Positions 51,347-59,978 of a stretch of 64,000 nucleotides of DNA are shown in pieces. The stretch lies in assembly GCA_040882605.1 (NCBI GenBank), contig JBBEAY010000003.1, forward strand, positions 62,001 through 126,000, given 5' to 3'. Source of the stretch: JAOUEA01 sp040882605. GTDB lineage: Bacteria; Actinomycetota; UBA4738; HRBIN12. The translations under genes were made by a program, and so were the position numbers. How positions within the stretch are numbered: the stretch's first letter is position 1; the number at the start of each line of letters is the position of its first letter. Under the pieces are notes generated by a model. That model was given only the letters and a program-made list of their open reading frames with translations, ran no database searches and had not been told where the DNA came from.

Positions 51347-52290
51347 GCTTCCTGTCTACGGCGGTGCAGCAGGTGCTGGAAGACGGCCCATTCTGCGCCG
51401 TCGCCGCTCCGACGCCGCGCGGTCCCCACTGCACGCCCCTCGTGTTCGCCTACTCTGGCGGACGCATCTGGCTCACCACCTCGCGCGGCTCGGTCAAGAC
51501 CCGCGCATGGAAGGCCGACCCCACCGTCGCCGGGTTGGTGCGCCTCGGCGAGCTCGCCGTCACTTTCACCGGCACGGTGAAGACTTACGATGCGCTCGAC
51601 CGGAACACGTGGGGCGCGGCAGTCGCTGGGGCCACCTCGATCGCGCGCGCCACGGGCCGGTTCAGCAAGAAGAACGCTCGCTTCTTCGCCGGATACGTGC
51701 TCGACGCCCACCAGGTGCCGCTCGCCTGGACGCCGCCCGGACGCGTGTTCGTCGGCATCGACCTCGACCGCACCGCGCTGCTCGATGAGGACGGCGTGCA
51801 GGAAGGTCGCGGCCGCTGGGGCGGCGAGGCTGAAGGGCGTGCGACGTTCCGTCAGGTGAAGAAGGGCGCCAACCCGCTCGGCGCGCTGCCGCCCGATGTG
51901 GCCGCCTCGCTCGGGCGCAGCGGCCAAGGCGTGCTGACCATCGCGGGCGCCCGCGGTCCCGCGGTCGTGCCGGTGCGATGGCTCGCCGAGGCATCGGCGC
52001 TGTACGCGGCGCTTCCCGTCGAGACACTTTCCCTCGCCGACGCGGGCGCCGACGCCACGGTGGCGCTGACGGTCGACGAGGTAAGCCCCTGGCGCGCTCG
52101 CGACATGGCCGGTGCCATGGTGCAGGGAACGGCGGTTTTCTATGTGCTCGACGCGCTCGGCTCTGGAGCGAAGACCGCGCGAGCGATCGCCACCGGGTTG
52201 CATCCGGGCGCCGGCGCGCTCGTGCGCATCATGCCCGAGCGTCTCGTCTGGTGGAAGGGTTGGAAGAGCGGAAGTGCCGCGACCGTATGA
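51343..52290 (+). CDS. Tandem split-barrel (PNPOx-like) protein
   Basis: A 315-residue protein with two pyridoxamine-oxidase-like split-barrel domains, one at the N terminus (about 1-130: FCAVAAPTPRGPHCTPLVFAY, then IWLTTSRGSVKTR) and another near 185-310 (GVLTIAGARGPAVVPVRWLA). Such barrels bind FMN, F420 or haem; organisms with F420 use several for redox chemistry, so this may be F420-linked. That is inference. GTG start at 51343, stop overlapping the next ATG (52287). Confidence 0.7.
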   Translation: MSFLSTAVQQVLEDGPFCAVAAPTPRGPHCTPLVFAYSGGRIWLTTSRGSVKTRAWKADPTVAGLVRLGELAVTFTGTVKTYDALDRNTWGAAVAGATSIARATGRFSKKNARFFAGYVLDAHQVPLAWTPPGRVFVGIDLDRTALLDEDGVQEGRGRWGGEAEGRATFRQVKKGANPLGALPPDVAASLGRSGQGVLTIAGARGPAVVPVRWLAEASALYAALPVETLSLADAGADATVALTVDEVSPWRARDMAGAMVQGTAVFYVLDALGSGAKTARAIATGLHPGAGALVRIMPERLVWWKGWKSGSAATV

Positions 52291-52736
52291 CCACCGTCGA
52301 ATTCTCGGTGGAAGTCGAGGCGCCACCCGAGACGGCGTGGCAGATCGCGAGCGACCCTCGGAACTTGCCGCAATGGGACAAGCACATCGTTCGGGTCGAT
52401 CTTCCCGAAGGCGGCATGCAGCGCGATGCGCGGTACGAGATCGTGATGGGGCTGATGGGTGTGCAGACGACCGTGCACGCCACTGTGCTCGAGTGGGAGC
52501 CGCCGTGGCGGTCGAGCGTGAAGCTCGCGGGTCTACTCGAGGCAACCGTGACGACATCGGTGGCGATGATGCCGTTCGACCGGTCGATGCTGCGGCACGA
52601 GGTGAGCTTCCGGTTCCGCGGCCCGTTCGGTCGGTTCGGCGCCGCCGGTTTGAATGCGATGGGCGGTGCCCAATACGCGCTTCGTCGCGGTGTGCTGGCG
52701 CAGAAGCGTGAGATCGAGGAACGGGCGCGCGCGTGA
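52287..52736 (+). CDS. SRPBCC (START-like) family protein
   Basis: A 149-residue helix-grip protein: FSVEVEAPPETAWQIASDP and NLPQWDKHIV at the start, a long C-terminal helix at the end. It probably binds a hydrophobic ligand. It overlaps both neighbours by 4 bp (ATGA at 52287-52290 and GTGA at 52733-52736), so it sits in the middle of a coupled run with the split-barrel and PAP2 genes. Confidence 0.75.
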   Translation: MTTVEFSVEVEAPPETAWQIASDPRNLPQWDKHIVRVDLPEGGMQRDARYEIVMGLMGVQTTVHATVLEWEPPWRSSVKLAGLLEATVTTSVAMMPFDRSMLRHEVSFRFRGPFGRFGAAGLNAMGGAQYALRRGVLAQKREIEERARA

Positions 52737-53320
52737 GGTTCGGCTCCCTGGCCCGGGGCGCTACGCTCGCGGCGGCGGCGGCCGGCGTCGGGTATGCAGC
52801 CCTTACCACCGAGGTCGGACGCGAGGCTGACGCCGGCCTGTTCGCAGCGGTCAACCGTGGGCACGGCGACCGCGCGGATCGCGTGTTCGCGGGTGTCACC
52901 GAGCTCGGATCGCTCTACGCCGTCGGTGCCGCCGCGGGCGTGCTCGGAGTGCTGGGGCGTCCACGCCCAGCGCTGCGCGCGCTTTCAGCCGCAGGAGTCA
53001 CCTGGCTGATGGGTCAGGGTCTGAAGAGGCTCGTCGATCGTCCGCGCCCCTACGTCGCCGACCCTGACGGCACCAGGGCGATGATCGCACCGCCGATGGG
53101 AACGTCGTGGCCCAGCAGTCATCCGGCCGTGCTCACCACGTTCACCGCGGTCGCAGGGCGTGAGTTGGAGGCGGGCGCATCGGCACGCTGCGGCCTGAGC
53201 GCGCTCGGCCTCACCGTCGCGGCCTCACGCGTGTATCTCGGCGTCCACTACCCGAGCGACGTGGCCAGCGGGTTCCTCCTCGGACGCGCGGTCGCCGCCG
53301 TGTGGCCGCGGCGCGATTGA
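52733..53320 (+). CDS. PAP2-family phosphatase
   Basis: A 195-residue membrane phosphatase of the PAP2 superfamily. All three catalytic motifs are present: KRLVDRPRP, SWPSSHPA and SRVYLGVHYPSDV. Substrates of this family include phosphatidic acid and undecaprenyl diphosphate, and either is possible here. GTG start overlapping the upstream stop; 57 bp to the lgt start. Confidence 0.85.
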   Translation: MRFGSLARGATLAAAAAGVGYAALTTEVGREADAGLFAAVNRGHGDRADRVFAGVTELGSLYAVGAAAGVLGVLGRPRPALRALSAAGVTWLMGQGLKRLVDRPRPYVADPDGTRAMIAPPMGTSWPSSHPAVLTTFTAVAGRELEAGASARCGLSALGLTVAASRVYLGVHYPSDVASGFLLGRAVAAVWPRRD

Positions 53321-53377
53321 CCTACAAGGTGGCTCGACCGCGGGCGCGGGCAACCTGCCCCGGTAGACTCGAACGAA

Positions 53378-54370
53378 GTGCTGCGTTTCCTCGCCGAGAT
53401 CGGCTGGCCCGTCCTCGACCGCTTCCGCTTCGGGGACTCGTTCGCCATCTCTCCTCACGGAGTGTTCATCGCGATCGGGTTCATGACCGGAGCGTGGCTC
53501 CTCGGGCGCATCGCACCGAGATGGGGTGTTTCGCAAGACGACGTGCAGGGCGTCGTCTTCTGGTCGCTCATCGGCTCGATCCTCGGCGCGCGCGTGTTCT
53601 ACGTGATCGGGCACTTCTCGGATTTCGACTCGTTCGTCGACATGCTCCAGATCTGGGAAGGCGGCATCTCCCTGCTCGGGGGCATCGCGGGCGGCGTGAT
53701 CGTGAACGTGCCGCGGGTGCTGCGGGCGGGGTACCGCTTCTTCCAGGTGGCCGACCCCGTGGCGCCGTCGCTCGCGCTCGGTATCGCGGTAGGGCGTCTC
53801 GGCGACCTCATCATCGCGGACCACCTCGGCAAGCCCACGAGCTGGCTGCTCGCCTGGCAGTACAGGGGCGGCGCGATCGCACCCCCGTTCGTCGAGAGCG
53901 CTCCAGGGCAATTCGTTGCCGATCTCCAGGACGGCGTCACGCAGCTCATCGACGGCAGATCCGCCGTACTCAAGCAAGGTGCTGTGGTCCTGGCAGAGGG
54001 TGTCGGCGTGCACCAGACGGCGCTCTACGACATGTTCAGCGCGCTCGTGCTGTTCGGCCTCCTGTACGTCGTGATGATGCGCAGGCCGCGCCGGGAGGGC
54101 ATCCTCACGCTCACGTTCGGTCTCTGGTACGGGTTGTCTCGCATCCTCGAGGACTCGCTGCGCATCGACAAGCGGTTCTTCGGTCTCACCGGCAGCCAAT
54201 GGACGGCCCTCACGGTCGCGACCATCTGCGCAGCGCTGCTCGTGTGGTTCGCCGCTCGCTCCAACCCTGACGCGCCGAGTGGGGGAGGGGCTGAGCCCGA
54301 CGTGGCGGACCGCGACGTGGAGACCCTCGACTCTGAGCCTGCCGACAACGAGCCTGAGACCGCAACGTGA
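53378..54370 (+). CDS. lgt: Prolipoprotein diacylglyceryl transferase
   Basis: A 330-residue membrane enzyme that adds diacylglycerol to the lipobox cysteine of prolipoproteins. Conserved points are HGVFIAIGF with the first His, IGSILGARVFYVI, the signature GRLGDLIIADHLGKPTSW (an actinobacterial form of the GR-G-N/D motif), HQTALYD and GLWYGLSRILEDSLR. About seven hydrophobic segments, then an acidic C-terminal tail. It would process the lipoproteins in this window, including ThiB and the cupredoxin at 21159. The stop overlaps the next gene by 4 bp. Confidence 0.92.
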   Translation: MLRFLAEIGWPVLDRFRFGDSFAISPHGVFIAIGFMTGAWLLGRIAPRWGVSQDDVQGVVFWSLIGSILGARVFYVIGHFSDFDSFVDMLQIWEGGISLLGGIAGGVIVNVPRVLRAGYRFFQVADPVAPSLALGIAVGRLGDLIIADHLGKPTSWLLAWQYRGGAIAPPFVESAPGQFVADLQDGVTQLIDGRSAVLKQGAVVLAEGVGVHQTALYDMFSALVLFGLLYVVMMRRPRREGILTLTFGLWYGLSRILEDSLRIDKRFFGLTGSQWTALTVATICAALLVWFAARSNPDAPSGGGAEPDVADRDVETLDSEPADNEPETAT

Positions 54371-54759
54371 GCACCGTCGGTCGCCTGCGCCTCGTTGCGA
54401 TGCCCGGCGCATACACCGTCTGCCGGTTCGGGCCCGACGATCTCATGCCGGCATGGGTCGCCGGCCCGTTCACGTCGGTGACCCGAACGCCCACCGAGCT
54501 CTCGGTCGTCTGTCGCGCCGAGCGTGTGCCCGCCGAGGTGCCAGGAGAGGACGGCTGGCGCGCCCTCTACCTCGATGACACGTTCGATCTCTCCCTGGTC
54601 GGTGTGCTCCACTCGCTCACCGGACCGCTGGCCTCGGCCGGCGTGCCGATCTTCCCGATCGCCACCTACGACACCGACTACGTGCTGGTGCGCAGGTTCG
54701 CCGAGGCGATCACGGCGCTGCGCGCCGCCGGGCACGAGGTCACGGGGGCTCTCGACTGA
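54367..54759 (+). CDS. ACT-domain protein
   Basis: A 130-residue protein with two ACT-like halves: YTVCRFGPDDLMPAWV near the start and SLVGVLHSLTGPLASAGVPIF then ATYDTDYVLV near the end, the latter being the signature of ACT_7-type domains. Such domains bind amino acids or other small ligands. It is coupled to lgt by a GTGA overlap but has no known link to lipoprotein processing. Confidence 0.72.
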   Translation: MSTVGRLRLVAMPGAYTVCRFGPDDLMPAWVAGPFTSVTRTPTELSVVCRAERVPAEVPGEDGWRALYLDDTFDLSLVGVLHSLTGPLASAGVPIFPIATYDTDYVLVRRFAEAITALRAAGHEVTGALD

Positions 54760-54809
54760 CCAGGGAACCGCCCTCGAAGGAAAGATATCCGCCGAGGGGT
54801 GGTTGGGCG

Positions 54810-55910
54810 TTAGGTCGTCAGGAGCGAGAGAGGCCTGCCGACCTTCGACTTCGTGGCACGCGCGACCGCCGCGGCCGCCTCTCGCAGGGCGACACCCGCG
54901 GGCGAATCGGGGTGCGAGATGACGATCGGAGAGCCGGTGTCGCCGCCCTCGCGCATCGCCGGCATCAGCGGTACCTGCGCCATCAGGGGAACGTCGAGGT
55001 GGTTCGCGGCTTCCTGCCCGCCGCCCGAACCGAAGATCGTCTCGTGCTCACCGCAGTGCGGACACACGAACCAGCTCATGTTCTCGACGACGCCGATCGG
55101 ACGCAAATTCGTGCGCTCGGCCATCTTTCCCGCGCGCTCGGCCACGGTGCGCGCGGCTTCCTGTGGCGTGGTGACGACGAGCATCGACGCACCTGGAAGG
55201 AACGAAGCGAGCGAGATCGAGACATCGCCGGTGCCTGGCGGAAGGTCGCAGAGCAGGAAATCGAGGTCGCCCCAGTACACGTCGCCGAGGAACTGCTCGA
55301 TGGCCTTGTGCAGCATCGGGCCGCGCCAGATCACGGGCGTGTCCTCGGGCACGAAGAAGCCCATCGAGATGACCTTCACGCCGTAGCCTTCGAGCGGCAG
55401 GATCATATTCTCGAAACCGACGGGCTTGCCCGCCACGCCGAGCATGCGCGGCACGCTGAAGCCCCAGACGTCGGCGTCGAGCACGCCGACCTTCTTGCCT
55501 TCGGCTGCCATGGCTGCCGCTAGATTCACCGTGACCGAGGACTTACCCACTCCGCCCTTGCCCGAGGCGACCGCGATGACCGACGTCGAGTCGGGGAACT
55601 GGATCTTCTGCTGAGACGTGGGCGCGCCACCTCGCAGGGTCGAGACGAGTCCTTCCCGCTGCTGCTGACTCATCGGCGTCAGGCGCACGTCGACTCGATC
55701 GACCCCGTCGAGCGGCTGCACCGCCGCGGTGACATCGGTTGTGATGCGGTCCTTGAGCGGGCAGCCCTCGATCGTGAGCAGCACGTGCACCTCGACGCGG
55801 CCGCCGTCGATCGTGATCGACTCCAGCATGCCGATGTCCTCGATCGGACGCCCGATCTCAGGGTCCAAAACGTCCCGCAGCGCCTGCCGAACCTGCTCTT
55901 CGGTGACCAC
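54810..55910 (-). CDS. mrp: Mrp/NBP35-type Fe-S carrier ATPase
   Basis: A 366-residue P-loop protein that binds and transfers Fe-S clusters. The N-terminal MIP18/DUF59 domain (about 1-80, ending in a TIEGCPLKDRI segment) is followed by the Walker A variant VASGKGGVGKSSVTVNL, Walker B CDLPPGTGD and the cluster cysteines in FVCPHCGEH. The GTG at 55910 has AAAGGA upstream; a further GTG at 55952 is possible. It diverges from a SufR-like regulator gene only 75 bp away, so the two probably share control by Fe-S status. Confidence 0.88.
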   Translation of the reverse strand: MVTEEQVRQALRDVLDPEIGRPIEDIGMLESITIDGGRVEVHVLLTIEGCPLKDRITTDVTAAVQPLDGVDRVDVRLTPMSQQQREGLVSTLRGGAPTSQQKIQFPDSTSVIAVASGKGGVGKSSVTVNLAAAMAAEGKKVGVLDADVWGFSVPRMLGVAGKPVGFENMILPLEGYGVKVISMGFFVPEDTPVIWRGPMLHKAIEQFLGDVYWGDLDFLLCDLPPGTGDVSISLASFLPGASMLVVTTPQEAARTVAERAGKMAERTNLRPIGVVENMSWFVCPHCGEHETIFGSGGGQEAANHLDVPLMAQVPLMPAMREGGDTGSPIVISHPDSPAGVALREAAAAVARATKSKVGRPLSLLTT

Positions 55911-55985
55911 AGAGGTTCCTTTCGCTCTAAGCTTGTTTCGCACGGTGTTCACCGTGGAAATCCATCATACGACCGGGAGTGCACA

Positions 55986-56666
55986 GTGCCGGAGCCGTCA
56001 CCGATCGAAGTCCACAAGGCGCTGGCCGATGACACGCGCTACCGCCTCTACCGCTATCTCGGTCTCTCGGGCCGGCCGGTCTCGGTACGCGAGCTCTCGA
56101 TGCGTCTGTCGCTGCACGTGAACACGCTGCGGCCTCACCTGCGCCGGCTCGAGGATGCCGGCCTCGTCACCAGCGAGGCGCAGCGCGGCGTCGCCTCGGT
56201 GGGCCGGCCCCAGACGGTGTATTCGATCGTCGATCGCGAGGCGCGGGAAGGCCGCGACTACCGATTGTTCGCCGACATCGTGGCGGGCCAGCTCGGAGGC
56301 GCGCGTCAGCGCGATCGCGCGGTCGGGACCGCGCGCGAATGGGGCGCCTATCTGGTCGGGCGGTCCGTGCCGAGGCCGGGCGCCCGAGGCACGAGCGGTC
56401 CCAACCTCGCCGTGCTGCAAGAGGCGCTCGCCGAGGCAGGGTTCGATCCTCGCTTCCGGCGGCGGGGACGCAACCGGGTCGACATCACCTTGCGCGACTG
56501 CCCGTTCCGAGACCTGCTCGACGAGCACCGTGAGCTGGTGTGCGCGATCCACCGAGGGCTGCTCGAGGGCATGCTCGCGAGCTCCAGCTCCCCGATGAGA
56601 CTGGACTCGTTCGAGCCGCTCGCCGATCGCTCCGCGGTCTGCCGGCTTTCCGCCGTGCGCGACTGA
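55986..56666 (+). CDS. SufR-like Fe-S-sensing transcriptional regulator
   Basis: A 226-residue regulator. The N-terminal winged helix-turn-helix (KALADDTRYRLYRYL, then VSVRELSMRLSLHVNTLRPHLRRLE) resembles the ArsR/DeoR-like group. The C-terminal part has RDCPFRDLLDEHRELVCAIHRGL, with two spaced cysteines, and a third near the end (VCRLSAVRD), like the cluster site of SufR repressors (Rv1460 in M. tuberculosis). The divergent mrp gene is a natural target. The symbol sufR is not given because no suf genes are in view. Confidence 0.75.
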   Translation: MPEPSPIEVHKALADDTRYRLYRYLGLSGRPVSVRELSMRLSLHVNTLRPHLRRLEDAGLVTSEAQRGVASVGRPQTVYSIVDREAREGRDYRLFADIVAGQLGGARQRDRAVGTAREWGAYLVGRSVPRPGARGTSGPNLAVLQEALAEAGFDPRFRRRGRNRVDITLRDCPFRDLLDEHRELVCAIHRGLLEGMLASSSSPMRLDSFEPLADRSAVCRLSAVRD

Positions 56667-56808
56667 CCCGCAGGTTCACGCGCGCCCCTTGAACAGGAAC
56701 GCGGAGTCGGACTGAAGTCTGCGCCGGTCTCGTCCGATGCAGAAGGGAGAACCCGGGCGGCGGCGGTCCGCTCGGCATGAGCACGCTACCCACGTCGGAG
56801 GGGATGGC

Positions 56809-57930
56809 ATGGAACAGACGGCCTCGACGTCGTCGGCCGGCACGCCGATCGTTCTGGAGTTCAACGCTTGGCTCGAACAGCTCGTGAACAGCGAAGGATC
56901 GGACCTGCACGTAAAGGTCGGATCGGCGCCGATGGTGCGACTTCCCAAGGGATTGCACCGGCTCGATCGCGATCCGCTCACGGGCATCGAAACGCAGGCG
57001 ATCGCCGATGGCATCGTCCCCGAGGATCGCAAGCAGAAGTTCCAAGACAGTGGCGAGATCGACTTCGCGTACTCGATCCCCAACGTCGGACGGTTCCGCG
57101 TGAATGTGTTCCGTCAGCGCGGCTCGGTGAGCATGGTGCTGCGAAAGGTCCGCTTCGGCGGTCCCTCGTTCGAGGAAGTCGGCCTGCCCGACGTCGTGCG
57201 CAAGATCGCCGACGAGCATCGCGGATTGATCCTCGTGACCGGTCCCACCGGCTCGGGCAAGACCACGACCCTGGCGGCGATGATCGACTACATCAACAAG
57301 ACGAAGCCTGTGCACATCGTGACCGTCGAGGACCCGATCGAGGTGCTGCACAAAGACGAGATGGCATCGATCAACCAGCGGGAGATCGGTAACGACACGA
57401 TGGACTTCCTGGTGGCCCTTCGAGCAGCGCTGCGGCAGGACCCAGACGTGATCCTGATCGGTGAGATGCGCGACACCGAGACCGTGCGCGCGGCGATCGC
57501 CGCCGCCGAGACCGGCCACCTCGTGATGTCGACCCTGCACACGGTCGATGCCACCGAGACCGTGAACCGTGTGATCGACTTCTTCCCGCCGTACCAGCAG
57601 AAGCAGGTGCGCCTCGCGCTCGCCGGCACCCTGCGAGGCATCATCTGTCAGCGGCTCGTGCCGACCGTCGACGGCGGACGCGTGCCGGGCCTCGAGATCT
57701 TGATCAACAACGGCCGGATCGCGGAGCGCATCTCCGACCCCGACACGACTCACGAGATCAAGGACGTGATCGCGGACGGCGGCTTCTACGGCATGATCAC
57801 GTTCGACCAATGTCTGCTCAAGCTCGTGCAAGAAGGAAAAGTCTCCGTCGAGGACGCCTTCCAGGCCGTCTCGAACCGCCATGACTTCGAGCTCGCGATG
57901 CAACAAGCCGGGCTGCCGCTGCCCGCCTGA
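56809..57930 (+). CDS. pilT: PilT-type twitching/retraction ATPase
   Basis: A 373-residue type IV pilus retraction ATPase. The Walker A is TGPTGSGKTTTLAAMI, the Asp box is in IVTVEDPIEVLH, Walker B is DVILIGEMRD, and the His box is VMSTLHTVDATE. An N-terminal PAS-like domain (about 15-110) is standard for PilT. No pilin or other pilus genes are in the window. The start ATG at 56809 has GGAGGGGATG just upstream. The preceding 142 bp contain a small stem (TCGGAC / GTCCGA) but no recognisable riboswitch. Confidence 0.9.
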   Translation: MEQTASTSSAGTPIVLEFNAWLEQLVNSEGSDLHVKVGSAPMVRLPKGLHRLDRDPLTGIETQAIADGIVPEDRKQKFQDSGEIDFAYSIPNVGRFRVNVFRQRGSVSMVLRKVRFGGPSFEEVGLPDVVRKIADEHRGLILVTGPTGSGKTTTLAAMIDYINKTKPVHIVTVEDPIEVLHKDEMASINQREIGNDTMDFLVALRAALRQDPDVILIGEMRDTETVRAAIAAAETGHLVMSTLHTVDATETVNRVIDFFPPYQQKQVRLALAGTLRGIICQRLVPTVDGGRVPGLEILINNGRIAERISDPDTTHEIKDVIADGGFYGMITFDQCLLKLVQEGKVSVEDAFQAVSNRHDFELAMQQAGLPLPA

Positions 57931-57953
57931 GGCCAGGCCCGGCAGCGATGCCC

Positions 57954-58400
57954 TCAGGCGCCCGTTGCGCGGCGCCGGACGGCGGCGATGCCGGTGCCCG
58001 GCCGCAGCGCCGATCACGAGCCCGGCGGCTCCGGTCGCGATCCAGCCGTCGCTATCGGACGCGGGCACTGTCGTTGCAAGCGACTCGGAGGCTTCGGCTA
58101 GGGCGACGGCCGAGCCCGAATCACCTTCGCCCACGACGATCGCGCCCGACATGCCCGGGTGGATCGAGCACGAGTAGGCACACACGCCATCAACCTTGGG
58201 CGTGATCATCGTGCAGGACTCGCCCTCTCCCTTGTCGTCGAAGTGTCCCCAATCGTTCGCTGTGACGTTGTGAGCGAAGTTGTCTCGGTTCACGAACGTG
58301 ATCGCCTCCCCGGGGGCGGCGAACAACGTGGTGGGGGTGAAGCAAGCACCGATCATCTCGACGCGGTGCCTCGCCCTTCTGTCGTGTCGTAGTGGCAACC
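57954..58400 (-). pseudogene. Cupredoxin domain with two compensating frame breaks
   Basis: A copper-binding cupredoxin is clearly coded here: GACFTPTTLFAAPGEAITFVN, then FAHNVTANDW, and YSCSIHPGMSGAIVV with the His, Cys, His and Met ligands. It is not one open frame. The segment GCHYDTTEGRGT before it lies in the frame of the upstream anti-sigma gene, one base short of joining it. After a transmembrane start (WIATGAAGLVIGAAA), only the other frame gives a proper end (GTGIAAVRRRATGA, TGA at 57954-57956). The breaks cancel, giving 1311 bp (437 codons) from 59264. A coupled ATG at 58356 (ATGA overlap) is the alternative start. Sequencing slips or decay are both possible. Confidence 0.65.
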
Positions 58401-59264
58401 ATCGCCGGCCGAGGCTGCGGTCATGCCGGCGAACGCTCGGACCATCCCGAGCGATACGATCGTCGGCTGTACCGTCTCGGCGACTGCGATCGCCGCTTTC
58501 CTCGGCAGCGCAGTCTCGAGCCGGAACGTGTACCCGGCGTCCTGCCAGATCAACACGTTGCCGGTCACGAGGAACCGGTGGATAGTGCCGCCGGCCATCA
58601 GCATCAGCTCGTGCTCGCCGGTGGTCCAGAAGGCGTCGTGTCCGTCGACGATGGCGACTCCGAATCGGTTCGTCTCGGCGTAGAGCTGCTTCGAGGCCAC
58701 CTCCCACTCGCCTTCGAACTGCATCAGCACGGCGCCGGTCTTGGTTCCACCGATGATGGGGAGATCGCCGTGGCCGAAGGGGAACCAATGCGTCACGATG
58801 CGCACGGCGACGTCGCTGGATTCCAGGCCAACCTCGGCCTCTTCGAGCCACGCTCCGTCGGGCGGCCCCAGTGCTGTGGGCAGCGCGGCAGGGAATCCGG
58901 CGATCTTTTCCGCCTCGGCCAGGGGGATCTCGCGTCCGAGGTCGCTGCTCGTGGCGACGTTCGTCGGCAGGGCGGTCGGACGGCCGGGAAGCACCTCGAC
59001 CGCGATCGCGCCGAGATCGATCACGAGCCGCGCGGCGAGCGCGGCCCCGGCGAGCGCGAGCAGTGCCGCGGCGATGATGAGCGCCGTGCGGCGCCGACTC
59101 GGCAAGGTAAGCCTGGGTGCCACGAGCGCCGGCGCCGCCCGATGCTCGCGGATCGTGGCGCCGACGATGGTCGCCACATCGGGTGTCGAAGGCCAGGCAA
59201 GCTCGACGCTAGCGAGGGCCGTGCCGAGTTGCTCGTCGTCCATCGCGTGCAGGCGTTCATTCAT
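58353..59264 (-). CDS. Anti-sigma factor-like membrane protein
   Basis: A 303-residue protein coupled by ATGA (59261-59264) to the end of an ECF sigma gene, so it is probably that factor's anti-sigma. A short cytosolic N terminus is followed by one hydrophobic segment (about 58-80, ALIIAAALLALAGAALAARL) and an extracytoplasmic domain of about 200 residues. There is no zinc-finger motif. The C-terminal end (from about residue 275, including GCHYDTTEGRGT) looks like the beginning of a cupredoxin, so the true protein may be a fusion (see the feature at 57954-58400). Confidence 0.65.
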   Translation of the reverse strand: MNERLHAMDDEQLGTALASVELAWPSTPDVATIVGATIREHRAAPALVAPRLTLPSRRRTALIIAAALLALAGAALAARLVIDLGAIAVEVLPGRPTALPTNVATSSDLGREIPLAEAEKIAGFPAALPTALGPPDGAWLEEAEVGLESSDVAVRIVTHWFPFGHGDLPIIGGTKTGAVLMQFEGEWEVASKQLYAETNRFGVAIVDGHDAFWTTGEHELMLMAGGTIHRFLVTGNVLIWQDAGYTFRLETALPRKAAIAVAETVQPTIVSLGMVRAFAGMTAASAGDGCHYDTTEGRGTASR

Positions 59265-59857
59265 GACTCCTCCACCTCGGCGAGCGTGGCGGTCGAGGCG
59301 AGCTCGGTGCGGAGCCTCACGAGCGCCCGGGACAGCCGTGACTTCACCGTTCCTGGCCGTACGTCGAGCGCCTCGGCGGTCTCGGCCTCGCTCATCTCGA
59401 ACAGGTATCGGTACGCGACCACGAGTCGGTCTCGTTCGGGAAGCCGGTCGAGCGCGGCGATGAGCGCTTCGGCGTCGGCCCGATCGAGGACCTCGGTTTC
59501 GGGTGCCGGCTCGGGGTTCGTGGTCTCGTGTGCGGTCAGCCGCAGTGCGAGCCCATCACGTCGGCGGGACGACCGGCACCGGTTGCGCGCCTCGTTCGCG
59601 ACGATCCGCAGGATCCAAGGACGGAACGACGCTCCCGGGTGGAACCTGGGCATCGCGTAATAGGCCTTCACGAACGCGTCCTGCACGGCATCCTCCGCAT
59701 CGCCCCGGTTGCGCACCACCAGCCAGGCGACGCGGAAGGCGATCCCTTGGTACCGCGTCACCAGCTCCTCGAACGCGCCGACGTCACCGTCGCGTGCACG
59801 TGCTGCGAGCTCAGCGTCCTCCGATGGCCCGCGCTCGGCGGGGCTTCGATCGTTCAC
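59261..59857 (-). CDS. RNA polymerase sigma factor, ECF subfamily
   Basis: A 198-residue ECF sigma factor. Region 2 has FEELVTRYQGIAFRVAWLVV and AEDAVQDAFVKAY (-10 recognition), and region 4 has LDRLPERDRLVVAYRYLFE and ETAEALDVRPGTVKSRLSRAL (-35 recognition). GTG start at 59857. The membrane anti-sigma gene overlaps its stop by 4 bp. The SPFH-NfeD genes upstream on the same strand stop 122 bp away and may belong to its stimulon. Confidence 0.88.
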   Translation of the reverse strand: MNDRSPAERGPSEDAELAARARDGDVGAFEELVTRYQGIAFRVAWLVVRNRGDAEDAVQDAFVKAYYAMPRFHPGASFRPWILRIVANEARNRCRSSRRRDGLALRLTAHETTNPEPAPETEVLDRADAEALIAALDRLPERDRLVVAYRYLFEMSEAETAEALDVRPGTVKSRLSRALVRLRTELASTATLAEVEES

Positions 59858-59978
59858 CTTCGCCCGTCATACACCAGCGGGATGCATGCGGTTCCACCCT
59901 GGGAGGGGTGCCCGGCGTCGCCCGCGCCCTGGGCCAAGGACCGGGGGCCCTGCCTTGGTGGCCCGGTCGGGCCGAGGC

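Noticed and set aside
56667..56808. Cyclic-di-GMP riboswitch before pilT
   Set aside because: A small stem (TCGGAC / GTCCGA) is visible, but the conserved GEMM core is not.
56485..58851. Minus-strand open frame of 788 codons
   Set aside because: Most of it is antisense to pilT. Only the segment at 57954-58356 shows a real domain (cupredoxin).
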